A DNA stretch of 64,000 bases. Origin: Perkinsus marinus ATCC 50983. Lineage: Eukaryota > Perkinsozoa > Perkinsida > Perkinsidae. Of this stretch, positions 44,381-55,700 are shown piece by piece. The stretch is from contig NW_003207677.1 of assembly GCF_000006405.1 (NCBI RefSeq), positions 375,102 to 439,101 on the forward strand, given 5' to 3'. The notes beneath the pieces are model-generated. The model was not told the origin of the DNA. It made no database searches and worked only from the letters and a program-made list of their open reading frames with translations. The position numbers and the translations under genes are program-made. Within the stretch, counting starts at the first letter, position 1. Each line of letters opens with the position of its first letter.

Positions 44381-47300
44381 GCGGTGTGGGAATATATATC
44401 TTTGGTTTCCTCAACTGAGCTCGTAAGTTTACTTGCTACATTATGAAAATCCACATACGATTTAGGTTAGAAGTACACAAATAGCAACGATAATTTCCTA
44501 AACTTTCCTCAGAATTTCCATATTGTTACCAACATATGTAGTTGACCATGTTCATATATATTTTCACGCTGACTACTACTAGAGTGTGTAATGCATGTAC
44601 GTAGGCCCTTCCTATGTGGGAGGTCGTGGCTGAGAAGTTGGCCTTGAGTAACCCTCCTATTCCTGTAGGGCAAATTGATGCATCCAAGTACCCTGAGGTA
44701 GTAGTAGTTGTTATAATAACATCAATTATGTTATAGTCGAATTTCATGTAAATGCAATTTTCTCTTGAGGGAAAGGTGCGCCTGGCATAAGTCAAAAATA
44801 CGGTATAAATGAAAAAGAGTATACGTAGGGGGACACCAAGAAGGTTGATATAAATACATTGTATGAATCTCTATTATCATTTTAAAAGGGGAATATAGTA
44901 GTATATGAGGAGTATGTATATTGGAGTTTCGCTCTAGTGATGTGAAAAACACTAGTGAAACATATATTTCACGACTACTGCATATCACCGCGAATATCGC
45001 ATTTTTCACAGAGTATTACGCCACTTCACATAAAGGAAAGAAACTCCATTAAACGCCATCAGACTGAAATCCTCATGGTATCTTGAGCAACATAAGGGCA
45101 CGTCATAATGGGCGCATGTGCAGCTGTGTGCTCGCAGTATCCTACCCTGGTCTAGACATATGAGGATAGCTCATCGTCGTAGTTGATATGGACTTTCTCC
45201 CTTGTTATTCGAGCAGGTCCGAGTGAAGCACGAGATCCGCGCTAATCCGACAATAAAGTTGTTCATAGACGAGGAAGCCTTCGAGTTCCCGTTGGAGGAG
45301 GAGAGGACGTAGGGTGGAGCCTATAAGTCCTCGTGTCACAGCTACTCTTCTTCCTCCTCTTCACAGGTGGGCTAATATAGTAAATTGGATCAACGAGAGA
45401 ACGAATAGAGAGCAAGTCGTGTCTGATGCAGAGGAGATGGACGTTTTCCTGGACGAGAACCCTCTGGCAATCGTCGGCCTATTCATTTCTGAAAGAGATT
45501 CTGAAATGTATTATCGTGGATCCGATTGGTATAGACTTTGATAGTCGCAGGTTCAAGAAGACCTCTCGTCATTTCGATGATGTTTCCTTCGCCGTAACGT
45601 ACGGTAGTAACTCCCGTGAGATGGCCCAGTACTTGGTGAAGCAGGGGTAGTAGTGATATAATGGGAGTATGTATAGTGCGCTCAACTGTCGGTGTTGGTG
45701 ACTAGATGTCCTCGAAGAAATGGCGGACCTCGCTAGGTGCCAGGTGTTTACTCAACTTCTAGATGGTCTGCTCGGCTCTTTGGTGCGGGAAAGGTCTCCG
45801 GTTCGAATCCCAGGTCGGATATTCTTCATACGAACAAGTTTTTCTGTACACATATCGTTAGGGAGGCATCACATTAGGATTTTCTGATTTTTGCGACAAC
45901 GGCCGTCCATTGAGTCCCCGATTGAATATCCAGCCGTGTTGGAGTATAGTCATCCTTCCGTGCTGGAGGGAAATGATGTGCATACGCGTACCCTTGAAAT
46001 GGTCTGAATTGCAATACGTAGTTGCGGACGCTCACGCGAGGAAAAACCTGGTAGGGGCACTTAACTGGCCTCAGCTGAGGAATCAAACATATATCCCAAA
46101 ACTGTGGTATGCCCTATTTCGACGTCAGGAAAATCGAGAGAATGCCCACGAGGTTCCCAACGTTGGTGATGCTCTATCACCACGACGAGAAGGCCGCGAT
46201 CTACGACGGTGATATGGGCGACTATCACAAAGTATGCGGAAAACGGCAGTAGTGTTGGTGGTAAAGAGTTGGTGGTCTATCAGGTTGATCAGTTCATCCT
46301 TTCTCGTCGTGTACCGATGGTTACAGAGCTCTCAGCAGAGACTGCTGATCAAGTAATGCGAAGTGCCGGGATCGAACCCACGACCATTCGATGGACGTAG
46401 TGTTGTGTAGATATTCTCGAGTGGTATGCCTACGATATTCCTCTTCCGTGACCCTGAGTCGGAAGTGGGCCAGAAAGCTGAGGCCGCTTTGAGGGAGGCA
46501 AGCACTACCCTAAGAGGTAACACCAATCGCCGTTGAGATCGTCTACAGAGTACCTTGAGATGAGGATCAATCACTCTGCTATGCATACGTATTCCATGTC
46601 TTCTCGAAAAGTTTTATATATAAAGTCTTTTGGTCAAGTTGAGAATCTCGACTGAACAAATTTTACCTCTTCTGCTGTGAAATCATTCGACAGGTCTGGA
46701 CTCGCACATGTTGTAATATTGGGCATACAGGTTCAGTCGTCTTCGCTCTGGCTAGCGATAAGAACAACGCCATCCAGCAACAGTTGTTCCACGAGCTCTC
46801 ACTTGAGAACGTAATAACCTCTACCTGGAGCCTCCAGCTTGTGAGTATTTCTTTAGTTGGAACCGTCGGATTTCCCTACCACACGTTTGGTTTATCGCTC
46901 CACTCGTTCCCATCAACATCGGCAGTACATGGACGTAAAGGCGCGGAAATATCGTATTGATGCTGGATACGGTGCACGGACATGCCCACCAGGTAAGAGC
47001 CTCGATACCGTAACTTGGTCGCATCGTATCAATTCAGTTACCTCTCCTGACCATTACCGCTCCTTCGCCCATCAGTACATCAAAGGGATGATCAACCCCT
47101 ACAAGCGGTCAGAACCCCTGCCCGTCTACTATGGCAACGAGCCAGTCGTGCAGGTGGGTCCTTGGCTCGGTCACTGTGTGTGAGTGTACAGCCTCAGGCG
47201 GTCGGTAGCAACTTCCAAGAGCTCGTCCTCGACTCCCCTCAAGATGTCCTTGTTGACTTCTACGCACCATGGTGTGGTCATTGCAGACAGTTCGAGCCCA

Positions 47301-47770
47301 CTTATAAATCTCTGGGGGAGACTCTCAAGCCTTTGAGGAATACGTAGGCTTCCACTTCAGGCATCACTGTTGCTATTATGCACTACTTGCCAGATTGCGA
47401 GTTGTGAAAATAGATGCGACACAAAACGAGGTCCCAGTGCAGATCAGTGGATTCCCCACTATACTGCTATACCCAGCTGGTGAGCTCTTCATATGATGTC
47501 GCTCAGGCCGACTAGTCCTTATATCAGGCAAAAAGGATTCTCCAGTGGAATTTCGTCAACAGCGAACTATACCTGTCATGACTGAGTAAGTCTTCCGGGT
47601 ATGCTCTTGCCTCCATTTTTGTGTGTGTAGGTTTCTCAAAGCACACTGTACCAACTCCCTCACACTTTCTCGGGAGGATCCCAACTCTCGGTGGCAGGTA
47701 AGCTCATATGAGTTTTTGTACGAAACATTAGTTGCATCCTTTTCAGGGATTAAGCCCCGACGAGCTGTAA
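44060..47770 (+). CDS. protein disulfide isomerase family protein (ER)
   Basis: Forms and reshuffles disulfides in the ER. Signal peptide MLRSLALQFLLLLVLVVVDV. About 19 exons; secure ones include 44,060-44,155; 44,204-44,317; 44,605-44,697; 45,217-45,308; 45,367-45,507; 46,284-46,352; 46,411-46,516; 46,731-46,810; 47,507-47,585; 47,631-47,697; 47,747-47,770. First thioredoxin domain reads LFYAPWSPYS, with Ser-Pro-Tyr-Ser in place of CxxC, so it is redox-inactive. The b/b' domains follow (FPTLVMLYHHDEK, VPMVTELSAETADQIF). The a' domain is canonical: VLVDFYAPWCGHCRQFEPTY, VVKIDATQNEVP, GFPTILLYPAG with cis-Pro. The end PDEL resembles an ER-retention signal but has Pro where Lys/His is usual. 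Exons between 45,551 and 46,080 and around 46,830-47,030 are less certain. Two introns are tRNA-like, one carries family B, and one is only 27 nt. Confidence 0.88.
44318..44604 (+). repeat. intron with (CTA)n tract and family B repeat, copy B3 (sense)
   Basis: PDI intron 2. After the donor come about 18 CTA units (44,328-44,380), then the family B core 44,381-44,575 with GTGTGGGAATATATAT, ACTGAGCTC, CTTTCCTCAGAATTTCCATA, CCAACATATGTAGTTGACCA. Confidence 0.85.
45744..45914 (+). repeat. intron with tRNA-like segment (sense)
   Basis: PDI intron. Around 45,760-45,823: TAGATGGTCTGCTCGGCTC (D-arm-like), a CTTT/AAAG hairpin, then CCGGTTCGAATCCCAGG. No clean cloverleaf. Confidence 0.5.
46353..46410 (-). 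repeat. tRNA-like segment filling an intron (antisense)
   Basis: A 58-nt PDI intron. On the minus strand: CGTCCATCGAATGGTCG (anticodon-arm-like), then TGGGTTCGATCCCGGCACTT. The T-arm motif lies a few nucleotides from the end matching the splice donor. Confidence 0.6.
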
Positions 47771-48252
47771 ATAGAGTAAACCAGTTGCAATTGCCACTGG
47801 TTAATTGACAACTCCCTCGTATTCCTGTGTATTTCCAACTATTGTTGTCTGAGGGTAATTCGTCAGTGATAGGTTTCGTTGTATTTACAAACATGCTATT
47901 GCGTTAATACGTAGTTATATTGACAAAGACACGCGCATTAAGCCTCATTGTGTTGAAATTAATAACATAGTTGTTAATAATAAAGATAGAAAATAATGTG
48001 TTGAATAATATATATAGATATATTATTTATATGCTTATTCATTAGCAATGTTACTGGCATATATATTTATAGTTGTAGCATGCGCCTTGTCAGTTGAATT
48101 GAACTAAAACGAAAGAGATAACCACGCTTTACTGGATACGACATTCACATATGCAAGATATGCAAAGATTCAACACAAGGATGAAAAACCTTCGAAATAC
48201 CAATCGCGATCAGCATATCTGCATCTGACAGGTTGAATCATGTATGAGGGGT
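47771..48252. other. AT-rich intergenic between convergent genes
   Basis: No gene seen. Very AT-rich around 47,950-48,080 (runs such as ATATATATAGATATATT), likely the 3' regions of the PDI (+) and TauE (-) genes. Confidence 0.6.
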
Positions 48253-49773
48253 TTATAAGTACTTTATAAGGCCGGTCACAGTGACCAAGATTGCAGCGAA
48301 GGCAATCATCGTTGCTAGAAGGAGAACTAGTAGAGAAGTTAGACCACGCTGCTTCACAATAGAGTCGATTATAGTCTTACCAACCAGAGTGCCAATAAAC
48401 GCTGCTGAGGAGTACACAACCTACAGGATAATCGTTGTTCAAGAGATAGGAGGACTCAGGTTACAGCGTAGTCCCATGGGACGAGTCCTGCCATAATGAA
48501 GGCTAATGCCGCTGATGAGGAAGTGAACAAAATCAGAGTTGCTATTGTCGCTGTGCAAACCTGCGGGGCGGACAGTGGGAGATCCCATAGAGCCATGACT
48601 TGCCTCCGAGATTGAGCATGAGGGGCCCTAACATCATACCGCCTCCGATGCCTAGGAGGCCCGCTACGATGCCAGCAGCGAACGTAGCTATCGAATACGT
48701 GACAAAACTTCGGCAGGTCCACAGGATGTCACCTGGCTGAGGGGAATGTCGTTGTTATGGTAGAAGGGCCTAGTACCGCGAACGAAAGGATAAGCAACCT
48801 CTGTCTTGGTCGCAGTGTCGAGTACAACAGACCGCCCTGTGAAGAGGCCGAAGAGTATAAGCCAAGTCATCACTATAGCAGATAGGGTCCAATAGGCTGG
48901 CCCACAGTAGGGTATAGCATCGGGGATCATGGACCTCCAATAGGAGGGCTATGGAGTAGTAGAATGGTGTAGCACTACTCACTCAGTCCCTTTCCCGCAT
49001 CGCAGCACTAGGAGTAGAATAAAAGCCGCCCATACAGTGCCCAGCTTGGTATGCTTATCGATGGGGTACTTCATGATGGATGAGACGAAGGGACCATCGT
49101 CGGCCCTACCTGCCGGGCATCTCTGTCTATTAACCGCTGCCTCAAAAGACTGCTCTCATGACCGCGGTCATAGGTCGGCTGCACAGGTCGGCGCGATAAG
49201 GATATAAGGAATGAATCTCTCTATCGCACTCCGAGAAGGAGCCCTTCGTCCCGGCTTTTGGCTGTTCACCGTCATTCACATCAGAATCAGCATCATATAA
49301 TCGGGGACAATCTGCAGTATCATCCGTCTTCCAGTGGGAACTTCTTACTCCCTTCCTGAGTGGCGACTGCAGGAGGAGGCGGGGCACTCGACGATCTATT
49401 CTGACACTCTGCCCGATAGACTCTGACGCCTTTCCGGAAAGTGATAGCCGATGTGATTCCAAGGACAATTGGCATCGTTATGATGACCAACCACGTCGGG
49501 AGGACCTGCATTCAAGGGCCTGGGCGCTACCAGAGTATTCCTTCTCGAATTACCTCCGTGCGAAGACCGGGGCATTCTCTAGGGCAAACCCCTCTAGGCA
49601 AACACAGTGTTGTGTTTATTGACAGTGAAGGGCGGCATGCAACAGGATAGTCTTTATCGGTGCAGACCAAGGAGGCTGATGATGACGGCATCTGCCAGAC
49701 CTTATGGCCAGGCCAGGGGTATTCTTACTGTACAAGAAAATAGGCTGATTAGGAGGCCGACACTACGGCACAT
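48253..49773 (-). CDS. TauE/SafE-family membrane transporter, N-terminal half apparently missing
   Basis: TauE/SafE proteins export sulfite or other sulfur-containing anions. Minus-strand exons read, in order: possible signal MCRSVGLLISLFSCT; a short Cys-rich stretch (CRPSLSINTTLCLPRGVCP); VLPTWLVIITMPIVLGITSA with FRKGVRVYRAE; DGPFVSSIMKYPIDKHTKLG; CGPAYWTLSAIVMTWLILFG; RGDILWTCRSFVTYSIATFA; the family signature GLLGIGGGMMLGPLMLNLGG; PQVCTATIATLILFTSSSAA; a C-terminal pair of helices ending at TAA 48,253. These match the second half of eukaryotic TauE proteins. The first repeat, with its own GIGGGG motif, is not found upstream. One junction, after LNLGG, does not splice cleanly in my hands: it may be a non-canonical intron, a frameshift or a sequencing error. 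Confidence 0.7.
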
Positions 49774-49987
49774 TATAATGGTGCTGTTGGATCTGTTGTG
49801 GTATACAATAATAACTCAACACCAATATGTGGCATAGGGTATTGGTAGTGATAGTAGGAAATTGGTGGTGGTGGTAGCTATTCGGAAGTACACCTAACAG
49901 TCGCTGCCTTTCGACGGTCGAGGCAAAACCATCCCGACTCCAACATCGACATGCATGCCAGAGCTGCTGACAGGGTGGCATCCTTCT

Positions 49988-50374
49988 TCACGATGATGTT
50001 GATGCTACTGCGACACCGCCCCTGTTGGCGTCATCATCGTCCCGACCAACGGCAGCAGTGTTACTATTACCACCGAGGTATAGTAAAGATAACACCAAAA
50101 GAAGTAGGAGGGAAGGAGGAACATCCGATAGTGATCGGATAGCAAATCCGCGTTGACTGACCACAGCATGAATGGTCCTTGGGAATAAGTCATCGTATGG
50201 TTCAATGACCGTGGAATGGAAGAGCTCCTCCCCTTTAACGGTAACGGGCAAAGACACAGCTTCAGACCTCGTACCGTATGAGGAGACTGAGAAGGCAACA
50301 CATGCGATGATTGAGACCATCAGAAAGAAGGACGGCCCGAAGGGGCTTCGATGGGGCAGCAGTAGTCGAGACAT
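49988..50374 (-). CDS. small two-helix membrane protein, unknown
   Basis: Open frame from ATG 50,374 (or 50,464) to 49,988. N-terminal hydrophobic segment SFFLMVSIIACVAFSVSS, an ectodomain of about 50 residues, then DVPPSLLLLLVLSLLYLGG and an acidic/Gly tail. Its layout mirrors the frame at 50,821-51,261, suggesting a tandem pair. Family unknown; intron structure not resolved. Confidence 0.4.
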   Translation of the reverse strand: MSRLLLPHRSPFGPSFFLMVSIIACVAFSVSSYGTRSEAVSLPVTVKGEELFHSTVIEPYDDLFPRTIHAVVSQRGFAIRSLSDVPPSLLLLLVLSLLYLGGNSNTAAVGRDDDDANRGGVAVASTSS

Positions 50375-50820
50375 GGAAAATGACCACTGTGAAGATATGA
50401 GGGGAAGAGGTGAACTCAAGGACGGAATATGTGATGAGAGATATAGCCCAAGATGAACCAACATTTGCAGAATACGAGAGGGCCTTCACAATTGACGAGC
50501 CACGTCAACCTGTCCAGTTAGAATGCAGCATAGCATACTCGGACGTCTATACGAGATTTACATTATCAGATTATGCTATATATAGGTAGATGTGGCCGAT
50601 ACAAAAATGCCCTCGACGAAAGTAGCGATGGAGTGGTACGTTTAACATATGGTACTATACAAGACCTCGGTGGGTCCGGAAGAATGATATGAAGAAGGCT
50701 ATCGTGATGACCATGGGTTTAGAGGATTCCTCCATGCCTGAGAAGAAGGCCTATAATCAATCGCCCATCCCTCTGTATTACCATGGACCGGAACTATCCT
50801 TAAACATGAGACTTCTACCT

Positions 50821-51261
50821 CTACAGAGACAGCTGCCAGGTATGGTGACTGCTGTCCTTGCTGGTGCCGTCCCGTCTAAACTGACCGGGTGGAGCGTCGT
50901 GTGCCTCTTGCAAGGAACCATGTTGGGCCGTCTCTTCCTCTGCTGCCGTGGTGCCTTGGGAATACAGAACTACTGCCAAGACTAGAAAAATGATGGATGG
51001 TGGAGTGTTGCTGATGATCCCTCCGCGGTGATAAGGTTTCACGAAGGGGCCTCCCACCGGCATCACTGATGCTTTCCCGATAAGGTTCATCCTTTGACCG
51101 TCATTAACGGATGGCAACGTTATTATAGGATCACTCCCTGCCGCCGTCCACCCAGAGGCCGGAGCTATGATGAATAAGAATAATAAAAAGAAGACCAAGT
51201 GAATGGAAGAACCTCGTCTACGACCACCACCGAAAGTAGGTCTTGATGATGTATCGTACAT
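50821..51261 (-). CDS. small two-helix membrane protein, unknown
   Basis: 146-aa frame from ATG 51,261. Arg-rich start (TFGGGRRRGSSIH), hydrophobic VFFLLFLFIIAPASG, an ectodomain with SDPIITLPSVNDG and MPVGGPFVKPYHRGG, then NTPPSIIFLVLAVVLYSQG and a polar tail. The xPPS-helix-YxxG segment and overall layout match the neighbour at 49,988-50,374. Family unknown. Confidence 0.42.
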   Translation of the reverse strand: MYDTSSRPTFGGGRRRGSSIHLVFFLLFLFIIAPASGWTAAGSDPIITLPSVNDGQRMNLIGKASVMPVGGPFVKPYHRGGIISNTPPSIIFLVLAVVLYSQGTTAAEEETAQHGSLQEAHDAPPGQFRRDGTSKDSSHHTWQLSL

Positions 51262-52468
51262 TGGCTGGAGGACCTATCGGAAAAATTAAACCTAAAAGGC
51301 GTGAAGTTCGGCCTGATGCGTATAAGGTACAGGGTAGATGAAACATAAGATTCACCGCGTCACATCTTTAGCATCACGCTTCCTGTGTCACTCCTGGTCA
51401 AGTGTCTGTGGAATCTCCTCGCGTTGGGTCCCCGCTCATTCTGTCAGCTCCCTCTCAGCCACAACGCTTCCACAGTAAACTATACAGAGTAAGAGAAACC
51501 CGATATGTCATCCAGTTACAGAAAAAGAGACGTAATCGGCCCAGGGCGTGCGCTCTTGCGGTCCTGACCAGTCCGTAACACTGAACACAAGATGAGACGT
51601 GTATCATATGAGTGCTATCATAGCACTGCTATGATAGCAGTCTCAGAGGTGGATCATTCTCCCACACCTCGTCAACCTCGCTGGAACGTTGGGCAGACAC
51701 TGGGTAGTAAGTGTACACCTGGCAAGTCCCAAGGATCTCTGGGTTGCGATGCTGAGCTTAAACGGGGAACATGCGACTGAGGGCTTCAGACTCGGCGGCG
51801 GTGCCACCGTGGCGGGGTCCGAATTCAGATTCGGACGCCTTTGAGGAACGCGGATAGCATATACGAATCAATCAGATCTTCAAATGAGCAATAGTTTGGG
51901 CAGAATCTGCCCAGTATCTAATGCTGTGTGGATCGAGAGGTAGTCTACATTTGTGGATTAATATTCCTATGGTTATTATATTGTTGTAAAAGTTTTTCCT
52001 CGAAAGAGGGGTGCAAGTAAGCACGAGAGGCATGCCCAGAGCCGCGTTAACAACGCGAGAGAGAAGCTTTCGGGGAAGAATCAGCGTTTTCAGGGAAAGT
52101 CTAGTGTCCGCGTACACATAGTTCAGAGTCAGTATTTCCAGGAGACCGTTCGTAGCCGGAATTCATATCACATCCACGATTGCTAACTGACAACTCATTA
52201 ACAAGACAATTCTCACATCACTATTGCGGACCGAGAAGGCGCAGTACGAGTTCTCGGGTTCCCGCTAGTAACGTGTCAAGAACTTTCCAAACGCAAGCAA
52301 AGAGGGTACAGGAAATCATACGCGAAAAAGGACCTACCATGGTCGCAGCTCGGCGCATGCAGATTTAAACAATGAGATACCATGCACCCATCGATCCCCA
52401 TCATACACACGAGAAAGTATTGATCACATGGCCGAATGAAATCAGAGTGCACGATAACGTGCGATCCA
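51262..52468. other. intergenic, no gene seen
   Basis: A short inverted repeat (GCTATCATAGC / GCTATGATAGC) near 51,615-51,640. Otherwise only short frames. Confidence 0.5.
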
Positions 52469-52585
52469 TCACGCAGCGGCACCATCGCCACCATCCTGAT
52501 CAGATGTCCAAAGAGTGAGATTGTCTCTAAGGAGTTGCATAATAAGAGTCGAGTCCTTGTAACTTTCCTCACTAACATTATCGAG

Positions 52586-52750
52586 TATTAACAACGAGTA
52601 GACAAGTTTACGGTTGTGAAACTGAGATTGAGCGTATCAATGTCATTTAATATAATGGCTCAGGGAAAAAACACCATCAATTGCGGGGCACGCACGTACA
52701 CAGGACTGCACGCACGAACAAAGCAAGACCGGGCTCGTCAATCCTCAATA
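52586..52750 (-). repeat. LTR (3' in element orientation)
   Basis: 165 bp, TATTAACAAC...CCTCAATA on the plus strand; ends form a TATT/AATA inverted pair instead of the usual TG/CA. Matches the other LTR throughout by eye. Confidence 0.95.
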
Positions 52751-55700
52751 CGCCCCCTCTGCCCCGACAATTGAGGGTGATGCAGAATCGGCACAACATT
52801 ATAGTGATGATGATCAACAACGCTACCGTCAGTTAAGACAATACGGATCCTTCTACCTTCATCTAGCAGATCCTTCACATGACCCAAACGGTATCCGGGG
52901 CTCAGCTTCTTTTCCGGATGGTAGATCAGCACTGGGTCACCAATCGTAGGCTTCAGGATCTTGTTCTTCAAGCTCTGGTACCCCATAGAGCGAGCGACAG
53001 CCATCCTCATGTCGCGGAACATCTCATTCAGGAAATAACACCGCACTGCTCTAACGCGGTGAGAAATAGGAAGAGTAGAAGAGCCACCAGCGAGGACGCA
53101 ACCTCGCTTACGAGTAAATCCACGAGCCAATTGATCAGGCGTAACCACGACAAACTCGCCAGATGGCTCGTCAGAGTTAGCATAATCCAACGGACGAGTA
53201 TTCATCAGGAACGTTACCTCCCTGCAGATACTCTCCAAATCGACATCGTCCTTGCGTCGCGGACGTCGTCGTCCCACAAATCCCGCTTGGCTCCTCAGAA
53301 GCGTCTTTGCGATCTTTATGCCAATACCATGAGCACGTTCACCGCCACCACTACGCCATGGAGATCGCACTGGCAGCAATGAAACCGTCCCATTCAACAC
53401 GCGAGAAACCTCTTTGGGGAAACGTGCACTGCGGAAGTAAGCAGCATTATCACACCACAATCTTCTCAACCCGCCTTGTTCAGTCTGCACTCGGACGAGA
53501 GAATTCAGACGTCTATCGTGGTCTCGCCAGTCGGAACCCAAGTGGAGTGGAAGGTATGGAGACAGTAGACGGTAAGCACCTTGGTCGTCCCGGACCAACC
53601 TTTGATATCTCCAAGGCTCAGGACGTCGACGAACACATCGTGGTACGGTTCCCACGCTGTGGCTTGGGTGCGATGAGGTCCAGCACCCGGTGGCTGAGTC
53701 CACGTACGACGAGCTCGGATGAGCTGACAAACGAAACAGTGCTTTACCAAGGCGCGAACATCCATACGTAGGCGAGGCAAGTAGAACCGATCATACACAG
53801 ATGCCACAGTCGAGCGGACATTTCCGTGTTTGCTCAGCCGGTGCGAGTCGAGACAGATCTTTGCTCGAAACGCACGACAACACTCATCCTTCGGGATAAC
53901 AGGCAAGTAGGTACAACCACCGTCTGCAGAGCCGTTTCGGAAACAATACACCCCTGCGGTCTCATCGTGTACGTACGGGCCGGCACACGACAGAAAAGGA
54001 GGCTTCATCTGCTGCTGCAGAGATCTCACAAGGTAGTTGACATTATCGGCCTCGAGTCGGACATCCTCAACTCTCTTCGCAGACGGCCTCAGAGCATTGA
54101 AAACTCTGTGCAGGAAGAGGAAATCGGTAAGGACGCCATTCACATCCCAATTGCAACCACATAGAGTCTCGATAAATGGCTTCGGCTGTTGTTCATCGGC
54201 AGCGGAATCGGCTGCACAACAGGCAAGGAAACTCTCTGTAGAAGGCATAGCACTCAAAAGAGTGTAAATGTCCACATCATGAGCATCTTCATCCATCAGC
54301 TCCGCCCCCTCAGATCTCATGATCCAAGACAGGCCTACTCCTTCAGCTTCCGGCTCTGAGAAGATCTCGGGGAAGTCACCAGTGTTACCAGGACCACCAT
54401 GGAGAGCATCGACCAGCTTCATCCGTTGGCCTGATTCTAGGTGGACCTCTCTCTCGAAGAGTCGCGAGAGCATATCCGGCATGGTGTTCGACTTACCCTC
54501 GATGTGTTTCACCACCACTGTTCCGGCCCCCAAGGTCTTCAGGTAGTCGAGCTCATCCCGGAGGGCGTTGAGGGTTCGCAACACTGCCCTCCGCTCTAGT
54601 GATGATCTAGACACACCCCCATGACCGTTGATCCACTGCACCGTCGGTTTATTATCCGATCTTACGGTCAAGGTAATCGAAGGTAAGGTTCCTGACAGTG
54701 TCGTCGCTAAGTGAGCCACAATATCAATAGCGCACTGCACCGCTCGACAACAAACGGATAATTCACGGCGATTTGAATGATAATGTTGCTGAGCGAGAGT
54801 GAATCTCCAAGCCCCAGATGCAAGAAGATATCGAGTGGCTCCACTATCACCATTTGGGTGCACTATCGATACAGTGTACCCTGCTCCAATGTTAGAGGCA
54901 TCGGCCGCGACTTCGATATGTAAAGGATCAGCGCTTTCTCGAAGTGGAGTGTCATGTAAGCACGGAGTGATCGTCGCCGTTCTCTCTAAAATCCAGTTCA
55001 TCAGCGACCGAGCAACAGACCTCTGTAGATCAGATAGTTTGGAAAAATCGCACGAGCTTCTCCAATCGACCTTCGCAAAGGTGTGGGCAAACCAGCTTCG
55101 GATAGTATCCGCTAGCACCCGGTCGATTGGGTGGCAACCAGCACAGTCATATGCTAGGTTCCCGCCGAGAGAGAAGATAAAAGCCTTAGTCACCGTCGTC
55201 GTGACGTTACCATCCAACACTTGTAACACTGATGTGGCCTGCTGCCGAGCCAACTGGAGCCGATCACCTCGGTTGCAATCGACGCGAAGAAGAGGCGTCG
55301 GTCCACTCTCATCGTAAGTCATTGTGCATCCCAGTAAGTCGGCGGAATCCGACCATACGAAGAGGGAAGTCGGTAGGTTCATCCGCTCTAGGATATCGGC
55401 AACATGACTCCTTGATGACCTGATGGCGATCGCTTGGAATTTCTTCCGAGATACCCCGAAGGCGCATCTCTGTAGTGTATATATCAACCAACATACTGCT
55501 GAAGCACCGTCCACTCCCGCACATAGAATGTCATCAACGAAGCAGAGTAATAGGAAACAAAGAAGCAACATTGCACAGAGAGCTCTGAATGCTGCTATCA
55601 GGTCTCCCAGAGTATGCCCCAAACTTCCAGGACCAGTGGTGACGCCGAAGACACAGCGGTTGCTCGTGTACAGCGATGAACGTACCACCAACAAGGCAAG

